Origin: Bradyrhizobium nitroreducens
Lineage (GTDB): Bacteria; Pseudomonadota; Alphaproteobacteria; Rhizobiales; Xanthobacteraceae
NCBI RefSeq assembly: GCF_002776695.1
Contig: NZ_LFJC01000003.1
Span: 4,760,896-4,824,895, forward strand
DNA: 64,000 nt
Direction: 5' to 3'
Shown here: positions 21,055 through 30,639 of the stretch, piece after piece
Position numbering within the stretch: position 1 is the first letter of the stretch
How the letters are laid out: each line of letters begins with the position of its first letter
Made by a program: the position numbers and the translations under genes
The notes under the pieces: generated by a model
The model's input: the letters and a program-made list of their open reading frames with translations, nothing else
Told to the model about the DNA's origin: nothing
Database searches by the model: none

Positions 21055-23202
21055 TCAACTTTCCGGAACGAGGAAGATCGCGGCGAGCGGTGGAATGGTG
21101 AGGCGGAGCTCGGGCGTCTTGCCTTCAACGGCATGAACTTCGCCGATGTTCCCGACATTGCTGCCGCCATAATGGGCGGAGTCCGAATTGAAAACTTCCT
21201 TCCATTTTCCGGCGAAGGGCACGCGAACGCGATAGTTGCGATAGACGTTGGGCGAGAAGTTGATGATCACGAGACACCGCGCGTGCTCGTCGAATCCCTT
21301 GCGCAGCCAGGCGAACACGTTGCGGTTGGCGTCATCCGTGATCAGCCATTCGAAGCCGGCCTGGTCGCAGTCCATCTGGTGCAGCGCCGGCACCGCGCGG
21401 TAGAGACGGTTGAGGTCCCGGATCAGCGCCTGAATGCCGGAATGGTATTTGTATTCGAGCAGGTGCCAGTCCAGCGACTGGTCGTGATTCCACTCGCGGC
21501 TCTGCGCGATTTCCGCACCCATGAACAGGAGCTTCTTGCCGGGATGGCCGAACATGAAGCTGTAATAAGCGCGCAGGTTCGCAAAGCGCTGCCATTCGTC
21601 GCCGGGCATGCGGCCGAGGATCGAGCGCTTGCCGTGCACGACCTCGTCGTGCGAGAGCGGCAGGATGAAGTTCTCCGAGAACGCGTAGTGCAGGCCGAAC
21701 AGGATCTCGCCGTGATGATGCTTGCGGTGGATCGGATCCTTGCTGATGTAGTTCAGAGTGTCGTGCATCCAGCCCATGTTCCACTTGTAGCCGAAGCCGA
21801 GCCCGCCGAATTCGACCGGTCGCGAGACCTGCGGCCAGGCGGTGGACTCCTCGGCCGCCGTGGTCGCCTGCGGGAAGCGGGCGAAGACCTCGGTGTTGAA
21901 GCGGCGCAGGAAATTGATCGCCTCGATGTTCTCGCGGCCGCCATACTGGTTCGGAATCCACGCGCCGGGCGGCCGGCTGTAGTCGAGATAGAGCATGGAG
22001 GCGACCGCATCGACGCGTAAGCCGTCGATTGCATAGCGCTCCATCCAGAATAGTGCGTTCGATACCAGGAAGTTCGTCACTTCGGTGCGGCCGTAATTGT
22101 AGATCAGCGTGCCCCAATCGAGGTGCCGGCCCTGCAGCGGATTGGCGTGCTCGTAGAGCGCGGTGCCGTCGAAGCTGCCGAGGCCGTGCGGATCGTCCGG
22201 GAAGTGGCCGGGCACCCAGTCCAGCAACACGCCGACGCCCTCGCGGTGACAGGCATCGACCAGCGCGGCGAAATCCTCGGGGGTCCCGAAGCGGCTGGTC
22301 GGGGCATAGAGGCCGGTCGGCTGATAGCCCCAGGAGCCGTCGAACGGATGCTCGCTGACGGGCAGGAATTCGAGATGGGTAAAGCCCATGTCGCGGGCGT
22401 AGGCCGGCAATTGTTCGGCCAGCTCGCGATAGGTGAGCCATTCTTCGCCGTTCTTGCGCCGCCAGGAGCCGAGATGAACCTCGTAGATCGACATCGGAGC
22501 CGAGAGCGCGTTGATGCCGTCGGGCGCGGGTCGTGGGCGCGGCAGATGCGCCTCGTCGAACACGACGGAGGCCGTCTTCGGACGCACTTCGCTCGCAAAC
22601 GCCAGCGGATCGGATTTCAGCGGCAGCAGATGACCGTGAGGTCCGATGATCTCGAACTTGTAGTGATCGCCGGCCTTCGCGTGCGGAATGAACAATTCCC
22701 AATAGCCGGCGCCGCGCACCCGCATCGGATGGCGCCGCCCGTCCCAGAAATTGAAATCGCCGACCACGGATACGCGTCGCGCATTCGGGGCCAGCACGAC
22801 GAAGCCGATGCCGTCGATGCCCTCGAGCCGCATCGGATGCGCGCCGAGCTTGTCATAGAGGCGCTGGTGGGTGCCTTCTCCGAGCAGATAGAGGTCGAAA
22901 TCGGTCAGGATCGGCGGGAAGCGATAGGCGTCCTCGAATTCGACGACGTCGTTGCCGAACTTTGCGCGCAGCTGGTAGTGCTTCGAGCCGTTCGGCAGGG
23001 CGCCGATGAACAGCCCGGCATCGTGCACGCGGTCGAGCGATGCGACCTCGCCATGTTCGCCGACCGCCTCGACATTGGAGGCCTCGGGCAAGAACGCGCG
23101 CACCACGCTTCTGCCGCCCTCGGGATGCAGCCCGAGATAGTGGAAGGGGTCGGAGTGGCGGCCCTCGATGATCGCATAGGCCTCGGCAGGCAATTTAGGC
23201 AT
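21055..23202 (-). CDS. glgB: GlgB, 1,4-alpha-glucan branching enzyme
   Basis: 715 residues (GH13_9). It introduces alpha-1,6 branches into linear alpha-1,4 glucan. Two N-terminal E-set/CBM48 modules (about 1-210; HYLGLHPEGG near residue 21) precede the barrel. The catalytic set is intact: nucleophile Asp in GLRVDAVASMLYLDY, Glu in TTAAEESTAWP, and Asp in LPLSHDEVVHGK. The start codon overlaps the end of treS by eight bases, indicating coupling. Branching is the normal step after GlgE chain extension. Confidence 0.97.
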   Translation of the reverse strand: MPKLPAEAYAIIEGRHSDPFHYLGLHPEGGRSVVRAFLPEASNVEAVGEHGEVASLDRVHDAGLFIGALPNGSKHYQLRAKFGNDVVEFEDAYRFPPILTDFDLYLLGEGTHQRLYDKLGAHPMRLEGIDGIGFVVLAPNARRVSVVGDFNFWDGRRHPMRVRGAGYWELFIPHAKAGDHYKFEIIGPHGHLLPLKSDPLAFASEVRPKTASVVFDEAHLPRPRPAPDGINALSAPMSIYEVHLGSWRRKNGEEWLTYRELAEQLPAYARDMGFTHLEFLPVSEHPFDGSWGYQPTGLYAPTSRFGTPEDFAALVDACHREGVGVLLDWVPGHFPDDPHGLGSFDGTALYEHANPLQGRHLDWGTLIYNYGRTEVTNFLVSNALFWMERYAIDGLRVDAVASMLYLDYSRPPGAWIPNQYGGRENIEAINFLRRFNTEVFARFPQATTAAEESTAWPQVSRPVEFGGLGFGYKWNMGWMHDTLNYISKDPIHRKHHHGEILFGLHYAFSENFILPLSHDEVVHGKRSILGRMPGDEWQRFANLRAYYSFMFGHPGKKLLFMGAEIAQSREWNHDQSLDWHLLEYKYHSGIQALIRDLNRLYRAVPALHQMDCDQAGFEWLITDDANRNVFAWLRKGFDEHARCLVIINFSPNVYRNYRVRVPFAGKWKEVFNSDSAHYGGSNVGNIGEVHAVEGKTPELRLTIPPLAAIFLVPES

Positions 23203-26200
23203 GGGCTTCGCTCTCGGTGCTGGACAGAATGCGAAGCAGTCCGGTCAGCGGCGCATGAAGCCCCTCGGGCCGGTGGGACAGCTCGTACTCTACGTCTTCG
23301 AACGCTTGATCAAGCAGGAAAAACCTTAACAGGCCTTCTGCGGATTGCCGGTTCTCCGGCCACAGTCGCCGATCGGTCGTGGCTTCGCGATAGGCGGAGA
23401 GGAAGGTTGCGACGGCTCGCTCGCGCCATTCGCGGAGCGCGGCCGTGAGCCGGCCTTGCTCGTCGGAGGCGCCCGTGAGTGCGCGGCCCTGGGCTGCGTT
23501 GACCGAAAGATCGATCGAGCGGATCAGGCCGGCGACGTCGCGCGCGGCAGGCGCCTTGCGCCGCTTGTCGGCCAGCGGCAGACGCGGATCGCCGTCGAAG
23601 TCGATGATGAAGATATCGTCCTTCACGATCAGAGTTTGCCCGAGGCGGAAGTCGCCATGATGACGGATGTTCAACCCGCCGATCCCGGAAGGCAAGAGCG
23701 CATTGAGGTGGTCGGGCAGGGCCGCGCGCACCGACATGAGCTGGTCGATCAGCGGCCGGTCCGTCTCCCGCAGGCCGTCGCGGCTGTCGGCCAGTCGCTG
23801 GAGAACCCGCTCGGCCCGCGCCTTGAGACCGGACACGAACCGTTCGACCTGCGCAGAGCCGACCGGCTCCGGAGCAAGCTCGGTCGCCCTGGCCGCGGCC
23901 AGGGCGACGTGCATCTCGGCGAGCCGTTTGCCGATCTGCGCGATGAAGTGCAGATAAAGCGTCTGCTCCTGGGTCTCGCGCGGTGCTTCGCCCGCCGCCA
24001 TCACGCGCTGCTCGTCGATATAGCGATCGAGATAGCCGGTGGTCACGGTCCAGCCATCGCCCTGGTTCTCGACGAAGGCATGCAGCACCCCGAGTGCGCT
24101 GCGCCGATCGCCTTCGAGCAGCTCGACGCTGCCGAGCAATGCCGGCGTATTGGCAAAGCGCGCGACCTCGGTGAGATAATGGCCGATCTCGATCTCGGGG
24201 CTGATGCCGCTTTCCAGCCGCCGGTAGATCTTGGCGACGTACTGGTTGTCGACCAGCGCCGTGCTGTTCGACTGCTCGATTGCACGGATGCGCTCGGGCT
24301 CCTTGATGGAATAGTCGGCGAACCGGCTGGTCGACTTGAACTCGAGCCGCAGATTGTTCTCGTCCACCACCAAATTCTGCGACAAACCCCGCAGGAAAAG
24401 CCCGATGAAGATCTGGTCGGTGGCAACGTCGAGCAGGGTGCCTTCGCGCGCGCCCTGGCGGACGGCGGCGAGCGCCTTCGGGTTGAAGCGCTCGCGGTCG
24501 AAGCGCACCCACTCGATCTGCATGGGCAGCACGTACCGCGTCGTGACGTCATCTCGCGTCGTCTCGAAGAACGCGATCCAGGGTCTGTTGTCGCCGATGT
24601 CGCTGAAAGGTACCGCCGAGGTCAGCGTGGTATTGATGTGCTTGGGATTGTGCTCGGGATACCACCGCGTCCGTGACAGGAAGCCAGGCAGCACGTCGCG
24701 CTCGAACACGCCGCGTTCGCGGGCGAGCGACACCCAGTTGGAGTTCACGGGCACCACCAGCGTCTCGAACTCCGGCACCGCGCGCGGCGTGACCGGCTCG
24801 GACTTGTCGCGCTCCTGAAGCTGGAACCAGTAGAAACCATACGGCCCCAGCGTGATCATGTAGGGCAATTCGCCGATCGCCGGGAAACGCGTCCGTCCGA
24901 GCATCTCCTGCGGGATGCGGTCCTTCCACGGCGACAGGTCGAGCTCGGTGGCCTGCGCCGCGCGCGACAGATTGGCGACGCACAGGATCACCTCGTCACG
25001 GTATTGCCGGACATAGGCGAGCACGGCGCGGTTGGCCGGGCGGATGAAGGTCATGGTGCCGCGGCCGAAGGCGAGCGTCGACTTGCGCACCGAGATCAGC
25101 CGCTTGGTGGCGCTGAGCAGCGAGGACAGGCTGCGCGACTGCGCCTCGACGTTCACGGATTCGTAGCCATAGACCGGGTCCATGATCAGCGGCGCGTAGA
25201 GGCGGGCAGGGTCGCAGCGCGAGAAGCCGCCGTTGCGATCCGGGCTCCACTGCATCGGCGTGCGGACGCCGTTGCGGTCGCCGAGATAGATGTTGTCGCC
25301 CATCCCGATCTCGTCGCCGTAATAGATGATCGGCGTCCCCGGGAAGGACAGCAACAGCGAGTTCATCAGCTCGATCTTGCGGCGGTCGTTGTCCATCAGC
25401 GGCGCGAGGCGCCGGCGGATGCCGACATTGATGCGGGCGCGCGGATCGTTGGCGTAGGTGGTCCAGAGATAATCGCGCTCGACGTCGGTGACCATCTCCA
25501 GCGTCAGCTCGTCATGGTTGCGCAGGAACAGCGCCCATTGGCAGCTCGCCGGAATGTCGGGCGTCTGGCGCAGGATGTCGGTGATCGGGAAACGGTCTTC
25601 CTGCGCGATCGCCATGTAGATGCGCGGCATCAGCGGGAAATGATAGGCCATGTGGCACTCGTCGCCACGGCCGAAATATTCCTGCACGTCCTCCGGCCAT
25701 TGATTGGCCTCGGCCAGCAGCAGCTTGCCCTTGGAGTAGGAGTCCAGCTCCTGGCGTAGACGCTTGATGATCGCATGCGTCTCGGGAAGGTTTTCGTTCG
25801 AGGTGCCCTCACGTTCGCAAAGATAGGGAATGGCGTCGAGCCGGAAGCCGTCGACGCCGGCGTCCAGCCAGCGCTTCATCACCTGGATCAGCGCGCTGAC
25901 GACGCGCGGATTGTCGAAGTTCAGATCCGGCTGGTGCGAGAAGAAGCGGTGCCAGTAAAACGCGCCGGCCTCGTGATCCCAGGTCCAGTTCGACTTTTCC
26001 GTGTCGGTGAAGATGATGCGCGTGCCCTGGTATTTCTGGTCGGTGTCACTCCAGACATACCAGTTGCGGGCGCTCGAGCCGGGATGGCTGCGGCGCGCGC
26101 GCTTGAACCATTTGTGCTGGTCCGAGGTGTGGTTGACGACGAGCTCGGTGATGACGCGCAAGCCCCGCTTCTGCGCTTCCTGGATGAAGCGCTTGAAGTC

Positions 26201-26488
26201 CTTCATCGTCCCGAAGTCGGGATTGACCGAGCCGTAGTCGGCGATGTCGTAGCCGTCGTCGCGGCCGGGCGAAGGGTAGAACGGCAGCAGCCACAGCGCG
26301 GTGACGCCGAGCTCCTGGAGGTAAGGCAGCTTCTCGGTCAGGCCCGCGAAATCGCCGATGCCGTCATTGTTGCTGTCGGCAAAGGCCTTGACGTGGAGCT
26401 GGTAGATGATGGCGTCCTTGTACCAGAGCTCGTCCACGACTTCTGCAGCCTCGGCCTTCTTGGTGTCGACGGAAGATAGAACATTCAT
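23195..26488 (-). CDS. treS: TreS-maltokinase fusion: trehalose synthase joined to Pep2/Mak
   Basis: 1097 residues. Residues about 20-570 are trehalose synthase (GH13_16), which interconverts trehalose and maltose: Asp in GFRLDAIPYLCER, Glu in LLAEANQWPED and Asp in LRNHDELTLEM are all present. Residues about 640-1090 are a maltokinase that phosphorylates maltose to maltose 1-phosphate, with kinase motifs HHGDFRLGQ and IIDFDGDPRLPL. The fusion lets maltose pass directly to the kinase, the entry of the GlgE pathway. The start at 26488 (MNVLSSVDTKK) has AAGGGG upstream and lies 11 bases after the stop of the glgE-like gene. The fused form is common in proteobacteria. Confidence 0.96.
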   Translation of the reverse strand: MNVLSSVDTKKAEAAEVVDELWYKDAIIYQLHVKAFADSNNDGIGDFAGLTEKLPYLQELGVTALWLLPFYPSPGRDDGYDIADYGSVNPDFGTMKDFKRFIQEAQKRGLRVITELVVNHTSDQHKWFKRARRSHPGSSARNWYVWSDTDQKYQGTRIIFTDTEKSNWTWDHEAGAFYWHRFFSHQPDLNFDNPRVVSALIQVMKRWLDAGVDGFRLDAIPYLCEREGTSNENLPETHAIIKRLRQELDSYSKGKLLLAEANQWPEDVQEYFGRGDECHMAYHFPLMPRIYMAIAQEDRFPITDILRQTPDIPASCQWALFLRNHDELTLEMVTDVERDYLWTTYANDPRARINVGIRRRLAPLMDNDRRKIELMNSLLLSFPGTPIIYYGDEIGMGDNIYLGDRNGVRTPMQWSPDRNGGFSRCDPARLYAPLIMDPVYGYESVNVEAQSRSLSSLLSATKRLISVRKSTLAFGRGTMTFIRPANRAVLAYVRQYRDEVILCVANLSRAAQATELDLSPWKDRIPQEMLGRTRFPAIGELPYMITLGPYGFYWFQLQERDKSEPVTPRAVPEFETLVVPVNSNWVSLARERGVFERDVLPGFLSRTRWYPEHNPKHINTTLTSAVPFSDIGDNRPWIAFFETTRDDVTTRYVLPMQIEWVRFDRERFNPKALAAVRQGAREGTLLDVATDQIFIGLFLRGLSQNLVVDENNLRLEFKSTSRFADYSIKEPERIRAIEQSNSTALVDNQYVAKIYRRLESGISPEIEIGHYLTEVARFANTPALLGSVELLEGDRRSALGVLHAFVENQGDGWTVTTGYLDRYIDEQRVMAAGEAPRETQEQTLYLHFIAQIGKRLAEMHVALAAARATELAPEPVGSAQVERFVSGLKARAERVLQRLADSRDGLRETDRPLIDQLMSVRAALPDHLNALLPSGIGGLNIRHHGDFRLGQTLIVKDDIFIIDFDGDPRLPLADKRRKAPAARDVAGLIRSIDLSVNAAQGRALTGASDEQGRLTAALREWRERAVATFLSAYREATTDRRLWPENRQSAEGLLRFFLLDQAFEDVEYELSHRPEGLHAPLTGLLRILSSTESEAHA

Positions 26489-26499
26489 GGCGTGACCCC

Positions 26500-28443
26500 T
26501 TACGCCAGGCAGCGGAACAAGAGCGCCGGATCGCGGTCGGGATCGATACGCAATTTGATCCCGCCCCATTCGATGCGGGACTGTTCGCCGGTGATGAGAT
26601 TTTCGAGTGTCGTGACATGATGCCGCTGACCGCTCGCGTCAACGGTGACGTCGCCGAGCGGCAGCCAAAACTCGCGTACGTGGCCCGAGAGCGCAATCAC
26701 GACGAGAACAATGTTGGCGGGCTCCGCCGCCTCCTTGACGAAGGCGATCGTCTCGCCGTCTTCGGCGTCCAGAAAACGCAAATTCGCCGTTTGCTGGAGC
26801 GCGGCGTTGTCGTGGCGGATGCGGTTGAGCTCGGCAATGTAGGACTTGATGTTGCCGGCCTTGTCCCAGTCGCGCTGCTTGATCTGATATTTCTCGGAAT
26901 CGAGATATTCCTCGCGGCCGGGAATGGCCTCGTGCTCCAGCAGCTCGAAGCCGCTGTACACGCCGTAACTGCCCGACAACGTCGCCGCCAGCGCAACGCG
27001 CGACTTGAAGGCCCAGCCCTCTCCGCCCTGGAGATGATAGGGCAGCAGGTCGGGCGTGTTGACGAACAGGTTCGGACGATAGAAGTCGCGCGCGGGATAG
27101 CGCGTCAGCTCGCCGAAATATTGCTCCAGCTCCCATCGCGAGGTGCGCCAGGGAAAATAGCTAAATGACTGCGCAAAGCCGAGCTTGGCGAGGCCCTGCA
27201 TCAGCTTCGGTCGCGCAAACGTCTTGGAGAACAGGATTACCTCGGGATGCCGTCGGCGGATGTCGCGGATCAGCCAGTCCCAGAACGCCAGCGGCGCGGT
27301 GTCGTGATTGTCGATGGCAAAGATGGTGACGCCATGGTCGATCCAGAACAGCACGGCGTCGCGAAACGCATTCCACAGCCCAATGCGGTCGACCGAGCTG
27401 AAATCGGGGATCACGATGTCGGAGTAAGGGCCGTCCGCCGTCCGCACCGAGCGGTCCGGCCGCCATTTGAACCATTCCGGATGCTGCGCCAGCCAGGGAT
27501 GATCCGGCGAGCATTGCACGGCGAAGTCGAGGGCCAGCTCGAGGCCGTATTCCAGGCAGGTCGCGACCAGCGCGCGAAAATCCTCGATGGTGCCGAGGTC
27601 GGGGTGAAGCGCGTCATGGCCGCCCTCGGCGGCGCCGATCGCGTAGGGCGAGCCGGGTTCGCCGTCGGTGGCCACCGGCGCATTGTTGCGGCCCTTGCGG
27701 CGGCTGCGGCCGATGGGATGGATCGGCGTGAAATAGAGTACGTCAAAACCCATCGCCGCGATGTCGGGCACCCGCGCGATGCAGTCGCGGAGCGTGCCGT
27801 GCTGGCCGGCGATCCGGCTCTGGCTGCGCGGCATCATCTGATACCAGGCGCCAAATCGCGCTCTGTCGCGGTCGATCATCAGCGGGAACGGCTGTGAGCG
27901 GGTCAGGTCGGGCCGGGACTGGCTCTCGGCCATGGCATCGCCGAGCTCGGTCGCAAGCAGCGAGGTGACATCGCCGGTTTGAAGATAATCCTCGCATTGT
28001 CTGACGATGATCGCCGCGGCGGCCTGCGCGCCATGCGCCTTGGTCAGGAGGCCCGCCCCTTCGATCGCATCGAGGCTGATATCGGCGCCGGCCCGCTGCT
28101 TGCGCAGGACGGCGTGGGACCAGGTGGCGTACTCGTCGGTCCAGGCCTCGATCGCATAGACATATTGGCCGGGCTCCACCGGCGTGAACGCACCGGACCA
28201 GCGGTCATTGCCGTGATGGGTCATGGGCTCATGCCGCCAGTCCCGCTCCTGCTCGGGGCGCCAGATCAGCGCGGCCCGGACCACGGCGTCGCCATCGCGG
28301 TAGACGTCGGCCCACACCTCGACGCGGTCGCCCGCGATCCGCTTCACGGGGAAGCGACCGCCGTCGATCGCGGGATAGACGTCTTCGATGAGGAAAGCGC
28401 TGCCGGCTGCGGCACTTTCGACAGTTTGAATTGTCTTGTTCAC
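26500..28443 (-). CDS. GlgE homologue with altered active site (maltosyltransferase-like)
   Basis: 647 residues from a GTG start at 28443 (VNKTIQTVESAAAGSAF); the ribosome site is poor, so the start is uncertain. The whole length matches GlgE (alpha-1,4-glucan:maltose-1-phosphate maltosyltransferase, GH13_3): N-terminal DUF3416-type domain (about 25-205), barrel with PIHPIGRSRRKGRNN and CSPDHPWLAQHPEWF, and a beta-sandwich C-terminus. Key residues differ. The nucleophile Asp378 is kept (FAIDN), but the preceding RxD Arg is Ala376. The acid/base Glu expected 29 residues later is Lys407 (LFSKTFARP, where GlgE has AEAFTRP). The phosphate-binding NPPKKY loop reads TADGPY (Thr335, Gly338, Tyr340). 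DNA readings were rechecked. It may be inactive, structural, or have another reaction. First gene of the operon. Confidence 0.85.
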   Translation of the reverse strand: MNKTIQTVESAAAGSAFLIEDVYPAIDGGRFPVKRIAGDRVEVWADVYRDGDAVVRAALIWRPEQERDWRHEPMTHHGNDRWSGAFTPVEPGQYVYAIEAWTDEYATWSHAVLRKQRAGADISLDAIEGAGLLTKAHGAQAAAAIIVRQCEDYLQTGDVTSLLATELGDAMAESQSRPDLTRSQPFPLMIDRDRARFGAWYQMMPRSQSRIAGQHGTLRDCIARVPDIAAMGFDVLYFTPIHPIGRSRRKGRNNAPVATDGEPGSPYAIGAAEGGHDALHPDLGTIEDFRALVATCLEYGLELALDFAVQCSPDHPWLAQHPEWFKWRPDRSVRTADGPYSDIVIPDFSSVDRIGLWNAFRDAVLFWIDHGVTIFAIDNHDTAPLAFWDWLIRDIRRRHPEVILFSKTFARPKLMQGLAKLGFAQSFSYFPWRTSRWELEQYFGELTRYPARDFYRPNLFVNTPDLLPYHLQGGEGWAFKSRVALAATLSGSYGVYSGFELLEHEAIPGREEYLDSEKYQIKQRDWDKAGNIKSYIAELNRIRHDNAALQQTANLRFLDAEDGETIAFVKEAAEPANIVLVVIALSGHVREFWLPLGDVTVDASGQRHHVTTLENLITGEQSRIEWGGIKLRIDPDRDPALLFRCLA

Positions 28444-28513
28444 GGTGATGCCATTGACAAGAAAGCAGGAGCCCGTTTCCCTTGTCGGGAACCCGCGCTT
28501 GGTACCACTATAG

Positions 28514-28569
28514 AAAGCCGCTTGTGTGTCATTGGTTCCCTGGGGAACGGCAAGCGCAGTTTGCGAGTT
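28514..28569. promoter_or_regulatory. Divergent control region with back-to-back GGAAC boxes (glgE-like / malQ)
   Basis: A near-palindrome GTTCCCTGGGGAAC at 28535-28548 supplies a GGAAC box in each direction. Rightward, GGAAC (28544-28548) is followed after 17 bases by AGTT (28566-28569), ahead of malQ. Leftward, GGAAC (28539-28535) is followed after 17 bases by CTTT (28517-28514), ahead of the glgE-like gene. Both deviate from the EcfG -10 CGTT by one base, so the assignment is tentative. Confidence 0.4.
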
Positions 28570-28647
28570 ACCCCTGACTAACCTCTTCTGTGACCTCCTT
28601 AAAATTGATGCCCCCGGCCAAACCATGGCCTGCAAGCTGCGTGCCGT

Positions 28648-30609
28648 ATGGATCTTTTAGCTCAAGCCCGGATCAAGGGCGTTCAATCCGAATTCATCGA
28701 TGCCCTCGGGAAGCTGCGGGTCACCGACCCCGTGGCCCTGAAGTCCATCCTCGACGCCCTGCCGGAGAAGCGGGTTTACCGCTTCGTCAACGGGCCGGTC
28801 GTGGTCCGAGCGCTCGGACATCCGCGCACGGAATTGGCGGCAATCGGCGCGCCGCCGCTCAAATGGAATTTGACCGCAAACGGCAAATCGATTGCCCAAG
28901 GCGAGACACGCGAGCCCGTGATCGCCTGGCCCGCCGGCCTGCCGCTCGGCTATCACCGGTTGGCCCTGACCGATGCCGAGGGTGGGACGGAGGAGGTGCC
29001 GATGATCGTGGCGCCGGAGCGGGCCTTCGGCGGCGATTTCGACCGCGGCTGGCTGCTCGCCGTGCAGCTCTACAGCGTCCGCTCGAACCGCAATTGGGGC
29101 ATCGGCGACTTCACCGACCTTGCCGATCTGGTCCGGCTCGCCAAGCAGCTCGGGGCCGACGGCGTCGGGCTCAATCCGCTGCACGTGCTGTTCGACGACC
29201 ACCCGGCCGATTGCAGTCCGTATTCGCCGAACAGCCGGCTGTTCCTCAATCCGCTCTATATCGACGTCGAGGCTATTCCCGAATTCTCGGCGGACCTCGT
29301 GCCCGACGCGGCCGCGACTGCCGCCCGTCTGCGCGAAGGCGATCGCGTGCCTTATGCGGACATGGCGGCATTGAAATGGCTGGCCTTGCGGGCTGCCTTC
29401 AACAGCTTCGTGACGAGTGCGAGCGAGGCGCGTCGCAAGGCGTTCGACGCCTTCCGCGCCGCCCGCGCGCCGCTCTTGTCCCGCTTTGCCTGTTTCGAGG
29501 TGTTGCGTCATCGTTTCACCGGCCCGTGGTGGGAATGGCCCGCGGAATGGCGGCAACCGGACGAAGCTAAATGCGCAGGCTTGCGCAACGGCCCCGACAA
29601 GCGCGAGGTCGAGTTTGTGGAATTCGTGCAATGGACGGCGGATAGCCAGTTGCATGCGGCCAAGGATCTCGCCAGCCAGCTCGGCATGCGGGTCGGGCTC
29701 TATCTCGACGTCGCCGTCGGCGTGCAGTCCAACGGCTTCGATGCCTGGAACGAGCAGATGGCGATCTCCCGCCATCTCGCCGTCGGCGCGCCGCCCGACG
29801 TGCTCAACACCATCGGCCAGGACTGGGGCCTTGCGGGCTTTAATGCCGGCGGCCTGGAAGCACAATCCTTCGTGCCGTTCGCCGACATGCTCGCGGCCTC
29901 GATGCGCCATGCCGGCGCGATCAGGCTCGACCACGTGCTCGGCCTGAAGCGGCTCTATCTCGTGCCGCGTGGCTTCAAGCCCGATAACGGCGCCTATGTG
30001 CAGATGCCGTTCGAAGCGCTGCTCGGCGCCGTGGCATGCGAGAGCGCGGCCCACAAATGCATCGTGATCGGCGAGGACCTCGGCACCGTGCCGGAAGGCT
30101 TCCGCGAGATGATGCAGGATTTCGGCATCTGGTCCTACCTCGTCATGATGTTCGAGCGTGACGAAGCCGGTCATTTCCGCAACGTCGAGCATTACCGGCC
30201 CAATGCGCTGGTCACGCTGAACACGCACGACCTGTCGACCTATGCCGGCTGGCGCTCCTTCGGCGACCTCAAGATGAAGCGCTCGCTCGGGCTCGATCCC
30301 GGCGAGAACGACCAGGCGCGCTGGGATGCGCTCGGTGCCCTCGACGAGATCCTGCGCCAGAACGGCATCAAGGCCAACGATCTCTATTCGGTGCTCGCCT
30401 TCCTGTCGCGTACGCCGTCGCGGCTGCTCGCGGTGTCCATGGAGGATCTGCTCGGCGTGATCGACCAGCCCAATATTCCCGGCACCATCGACGAGCACCC
30501 GAACTGGCGCCAGCGTCTTCCCGTCGCGCTCGACAAGATCGCCGCGAAGATTGACCTCACGGCCTTGCGAGCAGCGACGCGGGAACGTTCGTCGAATGGC
30601 GGGAGTTGA
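28648..30609 (+). CDS. malQ: MalQ, 4-alpha-glucanotransferase (amylomaltase)
   Basis: 653 residues (GH77). It transfers glucan segments between maltooligosaccharides, releasing glucose. An N-terminal region of about 120 residues precedes the barrel starting QLYSVRSNRNWGIGDFTD. Catalytic residues are present: Asp in AIRLDHVLGLKRLY, Glu in VIGEDLGTVPEGF and Asp in LNTHDLSTYAGW. It is divergent from the glgE-like operon and followed after 30 bases by the GH15 gene. In this locus it would rework linear chains freed by GlgX or left by TreY/TreZ. Confidence 0.95.
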   Translation: MDLLAQARIKGVQSEFIDALGKLRVTDPVALKSILDALPEKRVYRFVNGPVVVRALGHPRTELAAIGAPPLKWNLTANGKSIAQGETREPVIAWPAGLPLGYHRLALTDAEGGTEEVPMIVAPERAFGGDFDRGWLLAVQLYSVRSNRNWGIGDFTDLADLVRLAKQLGADGVGLNPLHVLFDDHPADCSPYSPNSRLFLNPLYIDVEAIPEFSADLVPDAAATAARLREGDRVPYADMAALKWLALRAAFNSFVTSASEARRKAFDAFRAARAPLLSRFACFEVLRHRFTGPWWEWPAEWRQPDEAKCAGLRNGPDKREVEFVEFVQWTADSQLHAAKDLASQLGMRVGLYLDVAVGVQSNGFDAWNEQMAISRHLAVGAPPDVLNTIGQDWGLAGFNAGGLEAQSFVPFADMLAASMRHAGAIRLDHVLGLKRLYLVPRGFKPDNGAYVQMPFEALLGAVACESAAHKCIVIGEDLGTVPEGFREMMQDFGIWSYLVMMFERDEAGHFRNVEHYRPNALVTLNTHDLSTYAGWRSFGDLKMKRSLGLDPGENDQARWDALGALDEILRQNGIKANDLYSVLAFLSRTPSRLLAVSMEDLLGVIDQPNIPGTIDEHPNWRQRLPVALDKIAAKIDLTALRAATRERSSNGGS

Positions 30610-30639
30610 TCGGCCGGGGATTTCCAGGCTCGGAAGACA

